Shown here: in pieces, positions 61,111 through 64,000 of the stretch
Numbering within the stretch: the stretch's first letter is position 1
How the letters are laid out: each line of letters starts with the position of its first letter
DNA from: Acanthopleura granulata
Taxonomy: Eukaryota; Mollusca; Polyplacophora; Chitonida; Chitonidae
Length of the DNA: 64,000 bases
Reading direction: 5' to 3'
Assembly (NCBI GenBank): GCA_016165875.1
Contig: JABBOT010000007.1
Coordinates: 7,101,245 to 7,165,244 of the forward strand
Position numbers and translations under genes: made by a program
Notes under the pieces: model-generated
What the model was told of the DNA's origin: nothing
What the model saw: only the letters and a program-made list of their open reading frames with translations
Database searches by the model: none

Positions 61111-62565
61111 TTCTGATGGATACTCACTATAAAAATGACTGTGTACCCACAGGTATTCACAACTGTAACTGAAACTGTACGCTTACGTATAAAAGATACA
61201 AAACTTGTGTAACTGAGAAAAAGCACATGTGCATGGCAATTAAAATCATTCTTTGAATCAGTGAGCATTTAACTGCTGAAGGAATATTTTACTGTACTTT
61301 CTCATAAATTTATACAAAGTCGGAAGCTATTTCGTCTATATCTGTCTATAAACTGGCTTATCGATCGATTTATTAATGGTTTACTGTTCAAAGGATCTTC
61401 TACAGCACGTGCTCATATCCTGTTTAAGCCAAGGTGTCCGTGATTTGAGGCTTTTCCATATATCTCCAGCCTTTCTTTCAGGATTTTTGAAAAGACTACT
61501 GTTATAAAACTCTTCACTTTTTAATCTCATGCAGTTGAAACATAGGCGTGCAGCGATTAGAGCTGTTCCATGTAATCCTAACCTGGTCCGTATGGGCCCG
61601 AAGAAAGTTCCACTCGTCACTCACCTTTTTACTGTTCGCACAAATTTGTAGCTGGATGGAGAACGGCGTGTATTTTTTGGAAAGCTTTTTTGTTCCGGTG
61701 AAATAACATCCTCTCCGGAAATATATTACAACAGATGATTACATCGACAAATAAAAAACACGCACCTGTACTAATAAAAGGAGATAAAAGAAACATAGAC
61801 ATACAGTTAAAATTATATTAACTAGGATATTATATATGTGAGTACACATCAACCAGGATGCCACAAAAGGGAAGTAACTCTCCAGTCATTTCTCTGTTAC
61901 CTCAGGGTCGCATCTGGTGCCGTGTTGTAAAAAGATAAAATGACTTATTGATTACAACAAACAGTGGGATCCGGACGAAGACTAAATAATGTATCATGTC
62001 AGGTATTTTTCTCCCTGCATGAGCTCAATTCTACTAAATACAGAAGACTCATTACAAGCAACATCGCCTGTTGTTATATGTATAAGCCTATACAATGAGC
62101 ATGTAAACCATGTGGCCTACAATGCGACGTGTAAAGTAATTCCCCCTGCTTTCACTTTTTCGTAAGGCTTTGGCGGCAAGAAGCGGTTGATTGTATATGC
62201 TCGTGTATCCGTATGTTGAGTCTAACATACGCTGAACACACTTATTTTCCCACCAATCTGATATGCATATCTGTACACCAGACGTGGGAAACGTCATCAC
62301 AACACAGTTAGAAATGAATCGGAGTTACACGAAATAGTTCCAAGTGATGTACATTTGAAAATGTTCTTGAGTAAAGAATTAAACAAAAATCAAATGAATT
62401 TCAGGTGTGTGTGGAAAATACAGCATCTTTCGCATTTCCAGATACCATTCTAGCCCATTATACTCTTCAGCTAATACCATTCCGGATGAATTAATGATTT
62501 CTTTGAAAATCGATGGGTTGGTACCGGTATATAAAAATTATGTGTGTTATGGATTGCTATTATTT

Positions 62566-62826
62566 ATTCATTTATTCATTTATTTATTTATTTGATTGGT
62601 ATTTTACACCGTACTCAAGAATATCTCACTTACACGACAGCGGCCAGCATTATGATGAGAGGAAACCAGGCAGAGCCCGGGGGAAACCCACGACCATCCA
62701 CAGGTTGCTGGCAGACCTTGCCACGTCCGGCCGAACAGGAAGACAGCATGAGCTGGATTTGAACTCCCAGCGACCGCATTGGTGGGAGGCTTCTGGGTCA
62801 TTCTGCTGTGTTAGCGCGTTAGCGCG
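62566..62826 (-). mobile_element. tRNA-derived SINE, main family, well preserved
   Basis: A long ATTT run, TTTGATTGGTATTTTACACC, CGTACTCAAGAATATCTCAC, AGCGGCCAGCATTATGATGA, GGCAGAGCCCGGGGGAAACC, GAGCTGGATTTGAACTCCCA, CAGCGACCGCATTGGTGGGA and GTGTTAGCGCGTTAGCGCG. Only the last bases of the head are missing. Confidence 0.9.
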
Positions 62827-63106
62827 AAAGATTGCTGTTACAGTTGGAGTATACATTATATTCTCGAAATATCTTGCTTGCTTCATTGAGACCATAAAGG
62901 AAACACTCTGTTTTTGTGGTTTTAGTTGTCGGTATTTTCTGGCTATGTTTTTACGTTTTTTCAGCTATAGATGTCTGCCATATTTAGAGGGTTTCCAATG
63001 AGTGATTCCGAAGGATCAAAAAAAAAACTATTTAAACGAGAGTGAAGAAATTTTTTGACAAGAGAAGAATAAATTTGGTACTACAGAGTCAGTAGCAGGA
63101 GATTCT

Positions 63107-63155
63107 GTTTTTTTTTTCTTTTTTGTTGTTTTTTTGTTTGTTTTTTTTTTCTTTT
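63107..63155. repeat. T-rich low-complexity run
   Basis: About 50 bp of T with scattered C and G (TTTTTGTTGTTTTTTTGTTTG). On the minus strand it would be an A-rich tail, but no retrogene sequence precedes it that I can recognise. Confidence 0.85.
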
Positions 63156-64000
63156 CATAAATGAGACGTCGAATGAAAGTACCTAATTAGGCTTCAAATC
63201 AGCGAGATTCATCTTAATTATGTGACGTCAGCCATTCGTTCTCAGATCAAAGCGCAACATTTATAAGCAGGATAAAATATACGCCTCACAAAAGAGTTCA
63301 ACTTTAGAACTGCCTTTATTGACACAAGTTTGTCTGGACATTATCTATACATTAAAACTGAGTGGCAAATTTTCAAACACTTACGAAGATGTTTGTTAGA
63401 CAAAGAAAGACTCCGAGGGATCACAGGGGAAACAACTCAACAAGTGACGCCAACACGACAGCGTAACGTGCACGTCTTCTTGTGTGATAACCCAGCCGAA
63501 ATGCAGATACATGTATAAATACCTTACAAAAAACATTAAAAAAAGCTTCCACGGTAACATCATTCTTACTCAGATAGAGATGAATCTGATAATTGAATTC
63601 CCGAAGTATCTATAGCTACAGTTTATGTAGGTTTTCGGAAGTCTATATCCAGTACAAACGAAAAAACACATCCTAAAGCAAAGTAGTTCGGCGCGCGTGT
63701 GGCTACTGATCAACTCTCAACATTGTTGGCGAAAGAGTGAATACAGTATATATCCCACGCTATTTATCCCACGTTTGGATCATATTTACGGGATCAACAT
63801 GCATATGCGACAGTGACACAATGCTGGCATTCACAAGATGTGTGTGTGCCCGGGTATGTATGTAGGCTTATTTATAACTTGGTGTTACATGGCACTCAAA
63901 AGTTTGTCAGTTACCAGTACAGGACGAGGAAGAATCCTTAGAATGTATATATATATACTGCATATGTCGTCTTGTGCCAAGCTGAGTACATGCCGCCAAA

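Larger units (their letters stand above)
57187..64000. other. 5' flank of gene B, SINE-dense, no supported gene
   Basis: Upstream of the gene B first exon. The first kilobase should hold the promoter, but I see no clear TATA box. From 58.8 to 62.8 kb SINE copies and fragments in both orientations follow each other closely. From 62.9 to 64.0 kb there is a T-rich run (about 63107-63155) and otherwise nothing I can name. Confidence 0.5.

Noticed and set aside
62513..63001. 162-codon open frame
   Set aside because: Most of it is the SINE copy at 62566-62826 read through.

Overview
The window is animal nuclear DNA. Coding sequence is sparse, introns are 10-20 kb, splice sites are GT-AG, the background is AT-rich, and tRNA-derived SINEs are everywhere. 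One SINE family (tRNA-like head, tail ending in a sequence like 'cggcgtaaaacaccaatcaaa' plus a TAAA run) occurs about twenty times. I associate this SINE and a second interspersed repeat near 24 kb with molluscs and related lophotrochozoans. I cannot name the species, and nothing looks bacterial or viral.

Only two genes are well supported. Both lie on the minus strand, head to tail, and both encode GAREM-type adaptors (GRB2-associated regulators of MAPK/ERK signalling). Each has an N-terminal CABIT domain, a long disordered middle with proline-rich and tyrosine motifs, and a C-terminal SAM domain. Each is built from a short first exon and one very large last exon. Gene A: exon 1 about 35019-34689, a 19,956-bp intron, exon 2 14732-12325, 912 aa. 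Gene B: exon 1 about 57123-56808, an 11,172-bp intron, exon 2 45635-43594, 785 aa. In both, the intron interrupts the same Gly codon of the CABIT domain (phase 1, after Tyr-Lys), so the pair is best explained by an old tandem duplication. Their middle regions have diverged strongly.

Layout: 1-12.3 kb is the 3' flank of gene A, with SINEs, a decayed LINE reverse transcriptase (about 4.5-4.9 kb), a degenerate short-repeat block (2.5-2.84 kb) and a decayed coding-like stretch (0.7-1.1 kb). 12.3-35.0 kb is gene A; its intron holds a 93-bp-arm foldback, a 65-bp tandem duplication and, close to exon 1, a five-copy 52-bp minisatellite. 35.2-43.6 kb is intergenic. 43.6-57.1 kb is gene B; its intron holds a P-loop-like pseudogene fragment, SINEs, a poly-C tract and a cluster of five GACGTCA sites. 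57.2-64 kb is the 5' flank of gene B, dense in SINEs.

Besides the two genes, the window contains several unclassified repeat families (a MITE-like family with four copies, a dispersed family with three copies, a duplicated repeat around the P-loop fragment). I found no CRISPR array, operon, rRNA or functional tRNA gene.
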